A stretch of 64,000 nucleotides of DNA from Gammaproteobacteria bacterium (GTDB taxonomy: Bacteria > Pseudomonadota > Gammaproteobacteria > Poriferisulfidales > Poriferisulfidaceae), in contig JAPOXW010000006.1 of NCBI GenBank assembly GCA_026706895.1, forward strand, positions 1-64,000. Reading direction: 5' to 3'. Of the stretch, positions 9,355 through 16,161 are shown in pieces. The position numbers and the translations under genes were made by a program. The notes under the pieces were generated by a model. That model ran no database searches. It was not told where the DNA came from and saw nothing but the letters and a program-made list of their open reading frames with translations. Every line of letters starts with the position of its first letter. Position 1 is the first letter of the stretch.

Positions 9355-9429
9355 TCCGGTCACTTTTCGGGGAAATTTATCCAGTATAGCGAGTCGGGGT
9401 GCGGTAAACTACGTGCACCGGACTTTCCC

Positions 9430-10611
9430 ATGGAACGCGCCCTTTCGAAACGGGTCGGACGTTGCGAGCCTTCCGCAACGCTGGCCGTCTCCGCGACTGC
9501 GCGCCGCCTGCGCGCGGCGGGGCAGGAAATCATTGATTGGAGTGCCGGAGAACCGGACTTCGACACCCCGGAAAACATCTGCGACGCGGCGATCCAGGCC
9601 ATCCGCGACGGCCAGACCCGCTACACCTCGGTGGGTGGGACGCCAGCCCTGCGCGCCGCCATCGCGCACAAGTTCCACCGCGACAACAAGCTGCACTTCG
9701 AGGCCGACCAGATCCTGGTGAGCGCCGGCGCGAAGCAGGCCCTGTACAACTGCCTGCAGGCAGTGATCGATCCCGGCGACGAAGTCGTCATTCCCGCCCC
9801 CTACTGGGCCTCTTACCCCGACATGGTGCGGCTCGCGGGCGGCGAGCCGGTGTTCCTGCCGACCACTCTGAAGCAGAATTTCCGCCCCACAGCCGAGCAG
9901 TTGGATCAAGCGATCAGCCCGCGCACGAAACTGCTGATCCTCAACAGCCCGTCCAACCCCTGCGGCGCCATGCTGCACCGGGAGGATCTTGAGGGTTTTG
10001 CCCGCGTGCTGCGCGCACATCCCCATGTCCGCGTGGCGTCCGACGACATCTACGAACTGATCCGGTTCGACGGCGTGCCGTTTTGCAACCTGGTCCAGGT
10101 CGCGCCCGACCTGAGCGACCGTGTCCTCCTCATCAACGGCGTCTCCAAGGCCTATGCCATGACCGGCTGGCGAATCGGCTATGCGGCCGGACCCAAAGAC
10201 ATCATCGACGCCATGCTGATCGTCCAGTCGCAGAGCACCTCCAACCCCAGCTCGATCGCCCAAGCCGCCGCCTGTGCCGCTTTGCTGGAAGACCAGTCCT
10301 CGGTGCCCGACATGGTGGCCGCATTCGAACAGCGCCGCAACTACATCGTGGCGGCACTCAACGAACTGCCCGGCATTACCTGCCTGAAGCCCGATGGCGC
10401 GTTCTACTGCCTGCCGGACGTCGGCGAAGCGATGCGCCGGCTGGAATGCCCTTCCGACATCGAGTTCGCCACCCTGCTGCTCGACCAGTTGCGCCTTGCC
10501 GTCGTGCCCGGTCTCCCGTTCGGCTCGGCCGAGCACATCCGGGTCTCGTTCGCCACCGACATGCCGACCCTTGAGGAAGGCATCTCGCGCCTGCGCGATC
10601 TTCTTGACTGA
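9430..10611 (+). CDS. Class I/II pyridoxal-phosphate aminotransferase (aspartate aminotransferase type)
   Basis: 393 aa fold-type I aminotransferase. Motifs: SAGEPDFDTPENI, the NSPSNPCG substrate/PLP loop (172-179), SDDIYE, and the PLP lysine K240 in NGVSKAYAMTGWRIGY. This pattern matches the I-gamma aspartate aminotransferases of many bacteria. The open frame extends over 1 kb upstream antisense to uvrB, but homology starts at this ATG. Its last 8 bp overlap the TTG start of a dioxygenase gene, making it the likely first gene of a four-gene operon that ends with a Cas6-like protein. Confidence 0.92.
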   Translation: MERALSKRVGRCEPSATLAVSATARRLRAAGQEIIDWSAGEPDFDTPENICDAAIQAIRDGQTRYTSVGGTPALRAAIAHKFHRDNKLHFEADQILVSAGAKQALYNCLQAVIDPGDEVVIPAPYWASYPDMVRLAGGEPVFLPTTLKQNFRPTAEQLDQAISPRTKLLILNSPSNPCGAMLHREDLEGFARVLRAHPHVRVASDDIYELIRFDGVPFCNLVQVAPDLSDRVLLINGVSKAYAMTGWRIGYAAGPKDIIDAMLIVQSQSTSNPSSIAQAAACAALLEDQSSVPDMVAAFEQRRNYIVAALNELPGITCLKPDGAFYCLPDVGEAMRRLECPSDIEFATLLLDQLRLAVVPGLPFGSAEHIRVSFATDMPTLEEGISRLRDLLD

Positions 10612-11482
10612 AATTCCCCTTTCCCCGCCTGCCGCGTGGTGGGACCTTTCACGCACGGATGCCTATCGGGCATGGCGGGAACAGGTGCTCGGCGAAAGCG
10701 GGGTGGATTTCACGCCGGTCGAGATCCGAAATCCCGCCAAGCTGGATGCGCCAGAGATCGGCGCCCTGACCTCGCGTCTGCATGCCGGCGGGACTGTCTG
10801 CTACGTCACGGACCGGATCCCCGAACCCCGCGACCTACTGGCCTTCGGCGAGCAACTGGGGCTTGAACACCTCGACCATCACCAGTGCGCCGAACCGGAC
10901 GGGGTGGCGAAGCTGACGGCACGGGAAGATACGGCCGGGCGATTCATCCCGTACACCCGCCACCGGCTGCGCTGGCACACCGACGGATACTACCAGCCGG
11001 AGACGCAGAAAATCCGCAGTTTCATCCTGCACTGCATTCAGCCGGCGCTCGAAGGCGGCATCAACCGACTGCTTGACCCGCGCCTGCTGTACATCGCCTT
11101 GCGTGATGAAGACCCGGACCTGATCTGGGCGCTGGCCCATCCCGAGGCCTTCACGGTCCCCGCCCACGCCGAAGACGGCCAGGAGCGCCGGGCCGAATTC
11201 AGCGGACCGGTCTTTTCGGTCGACGGCGAACACCTGTACATGCGTTATACCGAACGTGCCATCCACATCCGTTGGCACTCCGAAACCGAGGCCGCGCGAA
11301 TTCGAATTCAGGAACTGCTGGAAACCCTGCCGCAGGCGAAACGCCCCCTGCGCCTGGAGGCGGGATGCGGGTTGATCGCGCATAATGTATTGCACTGCCG
11401 GAGTGCCTACACCGACTCTGCCGATCACCCCCGCCTGCTGTACCGGACCCGCTACACGGATCGCGCCCGCCTCCCATGCTGA
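10604..11482 (+). CDS. TauD/TfdA-family Fe(II)/2-oxoglutarate-dependent dioxygenase
   Basis: 292 aa from a TTG start inside the preceding stop region. The facial triad is visible: H125 and D127 in RWHTDGYY, and H264 in NVLHCRSAY; R281 or R283 in LLYRTRY would bind 2-oxoglutarate. RFIPYTRHRLRWHTDGYY is similar in style to gamma-butyrobetaine hydroxylase and TauD proteins. The substrate is unknown. It overlaps the next gene by 7 bp. Position between an aminotransferase and a Cas6-like RNA-binding protein leaves open both amino-acid and RNA-related substrates; I see nothing that decides between them. Confidence 0.85.
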   Translation: MTEIPLSPPAAWWDLSRTDAYRAWREQVLGESGVDFTPVEIRNPAKLDAPEIGALTSRLHAGGTVCYVTDRIPEPRDLLAFGEQLGLEHLDHHQCAEPDGVAKLTAREDTAGRFIPYTRHRLRWHTDGYYQPETQKIRSFILHCIQPALEGGINRLLDPRLLYIALRDEDPDLIWALAHPEAFTVPAHAEDGQERRAEFSGPVFSVDGEHLYMRYTERAIHIRWHSETEAARIRIQELLETLPQAKRPLRLEAGCGLIAHNVLHCRSAYTDSADHPRLLYRTRYTDRARLPC

Positions 11483-11667
11483 CCCTGAGCGAACTCCTGA
11501 TCGCCCACTATGACCTGGATTCCTTCGAGGGCCTCAAGGACCTGATTGCGGCGCGCATCGATGCGGGAGAACGGTTCCTCAGCCTGGACGTCCGGCCTCC
11601 CTTTTCCGATACCCCGGAAGATTGGGAGGAGCAGCTGGAAAGCTTCTTCACGGCTCGCCGTCCCTGA
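11476..11667 (+). CDS. 63-aa acidic protein, unknown
   Basis: A small protein with a predicted helical N-terminus (LTLSELLIAHYDLDSFEGLKDLIAARIDAG) and an acidic second half with several aromatics (DTPEDWEEQLESFF). It overlaps the dioxygenase by 7 bp and ends 2 bp before the Cas6-like gene, so it is translationally packed between them and probably expressed with both. There is no membrane segment, Cys or known motif. It may be a binding partner of one neighbour; that is inference from spacing only. Confidence 0.75.
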   Translation: MLTLSELLIAHYDLDSFEGLKDLIAARIDAGERFLSLDVRPPFSDTPEDWEEQLESFFTARRP

Positions 11668-11669
11668 CC

Positions 11670-12347
11670 GTGCACTGGCAGGAATCGGACACGCCTCCTC
11701 CCGCCGTCGCGCCGGACGTGGTGGACGTCCGCTACCGAATCCGCTGCAAGGCCTTGCCGGTCGACCATGCCCGCGACTTGCGCTCGGCGCTTCTCGCGGC
11801 CTGGCCCTGGCTTGCGGATGAACCGCTCGCCGGCGTCCACACGATTCACGGGGCCGAATCCGGGAACGGCTGGATTCGACCGGAAGACCCGACGACCTAC
11901 CTGCCGCTGTCGAAGCGCACCCGGCTGGCCCTGCGGCTGCCCTACCACCGGCTTGAGGAAGCGCGAGCGTTGTCCGGAGTCACCTTGCAGATCGGCCCGG
12001 ACCCGATGGTCATCGAGGACAACCGCCTGCATCCGCTGCAGGCACAAGGCACGGTTTTTGCCCGTTACATCGCGATCGAGAACGAGGACGAGGAAGAATT
12101 CCTGGGTCTGTGTGCCGAACAACTGAAGGGAATCGGCATTGAAGCCCCGCGCATGATGGCGGGCCGCACCCATCTCGTCGCCGGGGGCGAGGGAGCCCTG
12201 CACTGCCGCAGCCTGATGCTGGACGGCCTTGATCCCGAGCAATCCGTGAACCTCCAGCGCCAAGGTCTCGGCCCCGAGCAGTTACTGGGCTGCGGCCTGT
12301 TCCTGCCCCACAAGAGCATCGCGCCCGTCGCGACACCGTCGAAGTAA
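11670..12347 (+). CDS. Cas6/Cmx6-like (type I-MYXAN) RAMP protein outside a CRISPR locus
   Basis: 225 aa from a GTG two bases after the previous stop. The N-terminal DHARDLRSALLAAWPWL followed by G-V-H-T-I-H-G, the central RLALRLPYHRLEEARAL with a later QAQGTVFARYI, and the C-terminal glycine-rich loop GLGPEQLLGCGLF (199-211, pattern GhGx5GhGhh) match my memory of the Cmx6 (TIGR02807/PF09559) Cas6 family, RNA-binding RAMP proteins that process CRISPR RNA. Candidate catalytic histidines are H93, H168 and H214. No repeat array or other cas gene is visible in the window. Whether it still cuts RNA is unknown. Confidence 0.72.
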   Translation: MHWQESDTPPPAVAPDVVDVRYRIRCKALPVDHARDLRSALLAAWPWLADEPLAGVHTIHGAESGNGWIRPEDPTTYLPLSKRTRLALRLPYHRLEEARALSGVTLQIGPDPMVIEDNRLHPLQAQGTVFARYIAIENEDEEEFLGLCAEQLKGIGIEAPRMMAGRTHLVAGGEGALHCRSLMLDGLDPEQSVNLQRQGLGPEQLLGCGLFLPHKSIAPVATPSK

Positions 12348-12378
12348 AGGAGACTGCAACTGTCTCGGGACACTGGCC

Positions 12379-13014
12379 GTGAAAAAGGTAAAAACTGTTC
12401 ACGATCTCTTGTGCAAGGCGTATACCGATCTATCTGTAGCGGATACACGCATCGACAAAGAACGGGCAGGCAAAAAACTTAAAAATCCGGTAGGTTATAG
12501 GGAGAGTACGTTCGGTGAATATTTCCGAGGGGAACGCAAACCGGCCCCTCTCATGAAAGAAGAGCGGGAAAAGATGCGGAAAGGACAAATGTGCCACTAC
12601 TGCGAGAAGCCATTTCCTTCCGGCAAGGGATTAACGGCGGAGCACATACTGCCGACCGATCGCGGCGGACCGGACAGGCCAGGAAACATAATATGGGCTT
12701 GTCAGTCATGTAATAGCTCAAAATTGAATAAAGACTTCATCGCATGGGCGTTGGGGTCGGACATGGGGTTTCCGCCAATAGGGCTGATTCGGCATTATCT
12801 GAAGCTGGTGTGGGAGTTTTGTGGGCAGAATGGTTTGATGGAGAAAGATTTGGCCGAGGTGGAAAAATTGCCAGCCGATGAAATCCCTTTTGACTGGGAC
12901 AGCCTGAAACTGGGCAGCAGCGCGTGTCCATATCCAGCCAATGTACACCGACGTCAATGGGTCAATAAACAGTTGACCAGTAACACCCAAGCTGCTGATG
13001 CGTCTGCATGCTAA
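12379..13014 (+). CDS. HNH endonuclease domain protein
   Basis: 211 aa from a GTG. The zinc-framed HNH fold is complete: C72-x2-C75 (MCHYCEKPF), catalytic-type H89 in AEHILPTDRGG, N103 in PGNIIWACQSCN, and C108-x2-C111. The N-terminal 65 residues are basic and the C-terminal 90 unassigned. GC content drops sharply from the preceding operon, and a toxin-antitoxin pair follows, so this looks like acquired DNA. Possible roles include phage defence, homing or repair; no partner gene indicates which. Confidence 0.8.
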   Translation: MKKVKTVHDLLCKAYTDLSVADTRIDKERAGKKLKNPVGYRESTFGEYFRGERKPAPLMKEEREKMRKGQMCHYCEKPFPSGKGLTAEHILPTDRGGPDRPGNIIWACQSCNSSKLNKDFIAWALGSDMGFPPIGLIRHYLKLVWEFCGQNGLMEKDLAEVEKLPADEIPFDWDSLKLGSSACPYPANVHRRQWVNKQLTSNTQAADASAC

Positions 13015-13065
13015 TGCTGGGTGATTGGTCAGACCCCAATTATTTTCTGTGGTAACATTAAATAA

Positions 13066-13335
13066 ATGTCGATTGAATTCGACGAAGAAAAACGTGCAGC
13101 CACTCTTAAAGCGAGAGGGCTGGATATGGCTCGGGCCGGAGAGGTATTCGAAGGTACCACTCTGACTGATGAAGATGACCGGAGAAACTATGGCGAAGAC
13201 CGTTTCATCACGATCGGATTTCTTGATGAAAGAATGGTGGTTCTGGTCTGGACTCCAAGAAATGATGCATATCGCATCATCAGCATGAGGCAAGCAAATG
13301 AGCGGGAAAAAGCATTCTACGCTCCAAGATTTTGA
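13066..13335 (+). CDS. brnT: BrnT-family toxin
   Basis: 89 aa with the BrnT pattern: N-terminal IEFDEEKRAATLKARGLDMARAGEVF, then R-x-x-Y-G-E-D-R-F (RRNYGEDRFITIGF), then MVVLVWTPRNDAYRIISMRQANEREKAFY. BrnT is a RelE-like ribonuclease that blocks translation. The gene precedes and overlaps its antitoxin by 38 bp, the toxin-first order normal for brnTA. No good RBS is visible before the ATG. Confidence 0.92.
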   Translation: MSIEFDEEKRAATLKARGLDMARAGEVFEGTTLTDEDDRRNYGEDRFITIGFLDERMVVLVWTPRNDAYRIISMRQANEREKAFYAPRF

Positions 13336-13555
13336 CCCGGATGATGCTCCGGATCTTTCTCAGGGCGATTGGCCGGAAAAATTTGCCAAGGTGCCTGTTC
13401 GCCGAGGTCGGCCTCCTCTTGAAAAGCCGAAGGTGTCCACCACCATTCGTTTGTCGCCAGACGTGATCGATCACTTCAAGGCCGGGGGCCGGGGGTGGCA
13501 GACTCGGATCGACCTAGCTCTTCGTGAATGGATCGGGAAACATGATGCCGCGTGA
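13298..13555 (+). CDS. brnA: BrnA-family antitoxin
   Basis: 85 aa. The acidic N-terminus carries DFDPDDAPDLSQGDWPEKF, the BrnT-binding part, then the RGRPP motif, then a C-terminal ribbon-helix-helix (VSTTIRLSPDVIDHFKAGGRGWQTRIDLALREWI) that would repress the brnTA promoter. It overlaps the end of brnT, so the two are coupled. It lies just before the conserved rpsF operon, at the edge of the low-GC accessory patch. Confidence 0.92.
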   Translation: MSGKKHSTLQDFDPDDAPDLSQGDWPEKFAKVPVRRGRPPLEKPKVSTTIRLSPDVIDHFKAGGRGWQTRIDLALREWIGKHDAA

Positions 13556-13593
13556 GCATTACCCCACATGACAACCAACATAGGCGCGACTTC

Positions 13594-13675
13594 TGCTAGA
13601 ATGCGCCTCCGGAAATAATTCCGACTCCTTGCCCCACCGCAGCGACGGGGGGCTGGCAACCCGAAAGGAGCACAC
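13594..13675 (+). promoter_or_regulatory. rpsF operon promoter and candidate S6:S18-binding leader
   Basis: An extended -10 (TG-C-TAGAAT, 13594-13602) is followed by a leader of about 65 nt. Within it, TTGCC (13629-13633) pairs with GGCAA (13655-13659) and encloses CCACCG paired with CGGGG. A hairpin presenting CACCG/CCG before rpsF resembles the known S6:S18 autoregulatory mRNA element. A strong RBS (AAAGGAG) then precedes rpsF. The fold was traced by eye. Confidence 0.45.
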
Positions 13676-14260
13676 ATGCGACATTACGAAATCGTGTTTC
13701 TGGTCTATCCGGACCAGAGCGACCAGGTACCGCAAATGATCGAGCGGTACTCGAAAATGGTGACCGACCGCGGCGGCGCAGTACATCGCCTCGAAGACTG
13801 GGGGCGCCGTCAGTTGGCCTACTCCATCGACAAGCTGCACAAGGCCCACTACGTGCTGATGAACGTGGAGTGCGATTCGCAAGCGCTGGGCGAAATCCAG
13901 CATGCATTCCGGTTCAACGATGCCGTGCTGCGCAACCTGATCGTCCGCCAGGACCAGGCCGTCACCGATCCTTCGCCGCTGGCGAAGTCGGCCGAAGAGG
14001 AAAGCGAGGAAGAGAGCGAATGGGGTGACAACCCGAAAGCTCCCGCAAAGGCTAGCGAAGACAAGCCTGAAGATAAAAACGGGGCAGGAACGGAAGCCTC
14101 CCCGCCAGCCGCCGAGGCTGAAGAAGCCGCGTCGGAGGGCGACGAACGCCCGCAGGCCGAAGCCGAGGCCGAAGCAGATTCCAACGCCGGCACCGAGGCG
14201 GAAGAAACACCGGACACGGTTGAAGAACCCGCCGCCGAACCCTCCAAAACCGAGGAGTAG
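13676..14260 (+). CDS. rpsF: 30S ribosomal protein S6 with long acidic C-terminal tail
   Basis: The first 105 residues are ordinary S6 ([64 protein letters not shown]). The remaining 85-90 residues are a low-complexity tail rich in Glu, Ala, Asp and Pro. Bacterial S6 is usually 95-135 aa, so this 194-aa form is unusually long. In E. coli, RimK adds glutamates to the S6 tail; here a long acidic tail is encoded directly. It heads the rpsF-rpsR-rplI operon and forms the S6:S18 pair. Confidence 0.96.
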   Translation: MRHYEIVFLVYPDQSDQVPQMIERYSKMVTDRGGAVHRLEDWGRRQLAYSIDKLHKAHYVLMNVECDSQALGEIQHAFRFNDAVLRNLIVRQDQAVTDPSPLAKSAEEESEEESEWGDNPKAPAKASEDKPEDKNGAGTEASPPAAEAEEAASEGDERPQAEAEAEADSNAGTEAEETPDTVEEPAAEPSKTEE

Positions 14261-14262
14261 CC

Positions 14263-14487
14263 ATGGCCAGCAACCCCAAACGCGAGAGTGCGCGCCGCTT
14301 TTCGAACAGCAGCCCATCTGAAATCGACTACAAGGACCTGGACCTGCTGCGCGATTACATCACCGAGACCGGCAAGATCATGCCGGCCCGGGTCAGCGGC
14401 ACTCCGGCGCGGTTTCAGCGCCGGCTCGCCACCGCCATCAAACGCGCCCGTTACCTGAGCCTGCTGCCCTACTGCGACAACCACTGA
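14263..14487 (+). CDS. rpsR: 30S ribosomal protein S18
   Basis: 74 aa. The core [50 protein letters not shown] is nearly canonical, and the length is normal. It begins 2 bp after rpsF and its TGA stop shares a base with the next start. S18 binds S6 on the small-subunit platform. The zinc-type cysteines seen in some S18 proteins are absent, as in most gammaproteobacteria. Confidence 0.98.
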   Translation: MASNPKRESARRFSNSSPSEIDYKDLDLLRDYITETGKIMPARVSGTPARFQRRLATAIKRARYLSLLPYCDNH

Positions 14488-15395
14488 TGCTCGTTGCGCT
14501 CGGGCGGATCCTGCAGGGCCCGCCGATCCCGATCATCGGCGGCCTGACCCTGTTGCAGCTGCTGGCCATGCATGTGCCGCTGCTGCTGTTCGGCACCCTG
14601 TTCGCCGGCATCGTCGCCGCTTTCCTGATGCTGGTGCGGCCTCCGCGGGAAGCCGCCCTGATCCTGATCTTGTCCGGCATCGCCTGCGCCGCGATTTCCT
14701 ATCTGATTGCGGCCCACCCCATGGCATTTCTGTCCCCGCTGATCTTCCTTGGGACCCCGGCCCTGCTGGCCACGATCCTGCGCCTGAGCGATTCCCTGTC
14801 CCTGGCCATCCTGTGCGGCTTCGTCGGTGCCTGGATCGGCGCTCAACTTCTGGGATTGCTGTCGTTGGATCTTGACGCGGCCTGGATCGCGGCACTGGAA
14901 ACCTTCCGCCAAGCGGCCCTTGAGGCGGAACGTGCCGAGCCTTTCGGGGGAGTGTCTGCGGAATGGCTGAGCCAGATCGGTGCCGAAGTAGTCATGGCCA
15001 GCCTGGCCCTCCTGTCCTCTCTGCTGCTGCTGCTTGCCAGAAAATGGCAGAGCACACTGGCGGAAACACCCTTTTTCGGGCTTGAATTCCGGGCGACGCG
15101 CTACGGCCGCGTCGCAGACATCCTCTTCCTGGCGACGGTTATCGCGGCCTGGTGGATCCCGAGCCCGTTCATACTGGGCCTGTCGCTGACGCTGATCACG
15201 GCGTTCCTGTTCCCGGGCATCGCCACCATGCACCGCCTAGGCGACCGGATACGTTATCCGCTGGCCGTGCTGATTCCCTTTTACCTCCTGCTGCTGAGTC
15301 TGCCGGAAGTTCTGCTGGTCACCGCCACGCTCGGGGCGGCCGAAGACCTGCTAGGATGGGGCCGGCGCTCAGCAGGAACCAATGATATTTCCTGA
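14487..15395 (+). CDS. Polytopic membrane protein (DUF2232/YybS-like) of the S18-L9 operon
   Basis: 302 aa, very hydrophobic, with about eight predicted membrane segments separated by short loops. A membrane protein at this exact place, between rpsR and rplI, is common in gammaproteobacteria and is usually assigned to DUF2232 (YybS-like). The central amphipathic segment (about 125-165) is soluble. It starts on the last base of rpsR, so coupling is likely. Function is unknown; the family is sometimes compared with substrate-binding membrane components of transporters. Confidence 0.75.
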   Translation: MLVALGRILQGPPIPIIGGLTLLQLLAMHVPLLLFGTLFAGIVAAFLMLVRPPREAALILILSGIACAAISYLIAAHPMAFLSPLIFLGTPALLATILRLSDSLSLAILCGFVGAWIGAQLLGLLSLDLDAAWIAALETFRQAALEAERAEPFGGVSAEWLSQIGAEVVMASLALLSSLLLLLARKWQSTLAETPFFGLEFRATRYGRVADILFLATVIAAWWIPSPFILGLSLTLITAFLFPGIATMHRLGDRIRYPLAVLIPFYLLLLSLPEVLLVTATLGAAEDLLGWGRRSAGTNDIS

Positions 15396-15410
15396 AACCG
15401 GAGAAACAAC

Positions 15411-15968
15411 ATGGAAGTCATTCTGCTCGAAAAAATCGAACGGCTTGGAACGCTGGGCGACGTCGTCCGCGTACGGCCCGGCTACGCGCGCAACTACCTG
15501 ATCCCGGCCGGCAAGGCCAAGTACGCGACCGAGGCCAACCTGGCGGAAGTCCAGGCGCATCGTGAAGAATTGGAACGCAAGGCGTTGGAAGCCCTGTCCG
15601 GGGCGGAGCAGCGCAAAGCGAAGCTGGACGGCTTCAAGGTCACCATCATGACGGAGACCCATCAGGAGGGCAAGCTGTTCGGTTCGGTCGGCGCCGGGGA
15701 GATCGCGCGGGGCGTCACCGAGGCAGGAGGTGAACTGGAACGCCACGAGATACGGCTGCCCGACGGACCGCTGCGCAACCTGGGCGAGCACCCGGTCACG
15801 GTGCACCTGCATTCGGACGTCGAGGCCACTGTACTGGTCACCGTGGAATCCAGCGGCGAGATCGAGACTCCGGTCGAACTGGAAGAAGAAATGGAAGCCG
15901 ACCCGGATGCGGACGAAGCGCAGGCCGCACCGGAAGAAGCCCCGGCGGCGGAGGAACCGGCTTCCTGA
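15411..15968 (+). CDS. rplI: 50S ribosomal protein L9 with acidic C-terminal tail
   Basis: L9 core is residues 1-150: MEVILLEKIERLGTLGDVVRVRPGYARNYLIP at the rRNA-binding N-terminal domain, a long connecting helix, then the C-terminal domain ending near VTVESSGE. A further 35 residues (ELEEEMEADPDADEAQAAPEEAP and on) form an acidic tail not found in typical 148-150 aa L9. S6 in the same operon carries a similar but longer tail. A good RBS (CGGAGA) precedes the ATG. Confidence 0.96.
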   Translation: MEVILLEKIERLGTLGDVVRVRPGYARNYLIPAGKAKYATEANLAEVQAHREELERKALEALSGAEQRKAKLDGFKVTIMTETHQEGKLFGSVGAGEIARGVTEAGGELERHEIRLPDGPLRNLGEHPVTVHLHSDVEATVLVTVESSGEIETPVELEEEMEADPDADEAQAAPEEAPAAEEPAS

Positions 15969-16161
15969 AACCGCCCCTTCCGGGGACCTGCCCACAAGTT
16001 GTGCACGGGACGGCCTGAAGTTCTCCACAGGTTATAGGCCGGTTCCTATACCGGTTTTCCTATTGACAGGATGCCGGGCTTCCCCGACAGTATAGAGTGC
16101 CGAACCACAGCAGGCCCGCGCCTGCCGCCGGAACCGCTGGACCCTTGGAACCCGACACAGG

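Noticed and set aside
8332-9429. Long upstream extension of the aminotransferase frame
   Set aside because: Antisense to uvrB and without similarity; the conserved N-terminus begins at 9430.
15969-16161. DnaA boxes and a sigma-70 promoter before dnaB
   Set aside because: TTCTCCACA is one mismatch from a DnaA box and a TTGACA is present at 16063, but spacing to TATAGA is 22 bp and no cluster of boxes exists; too weak to annotate.
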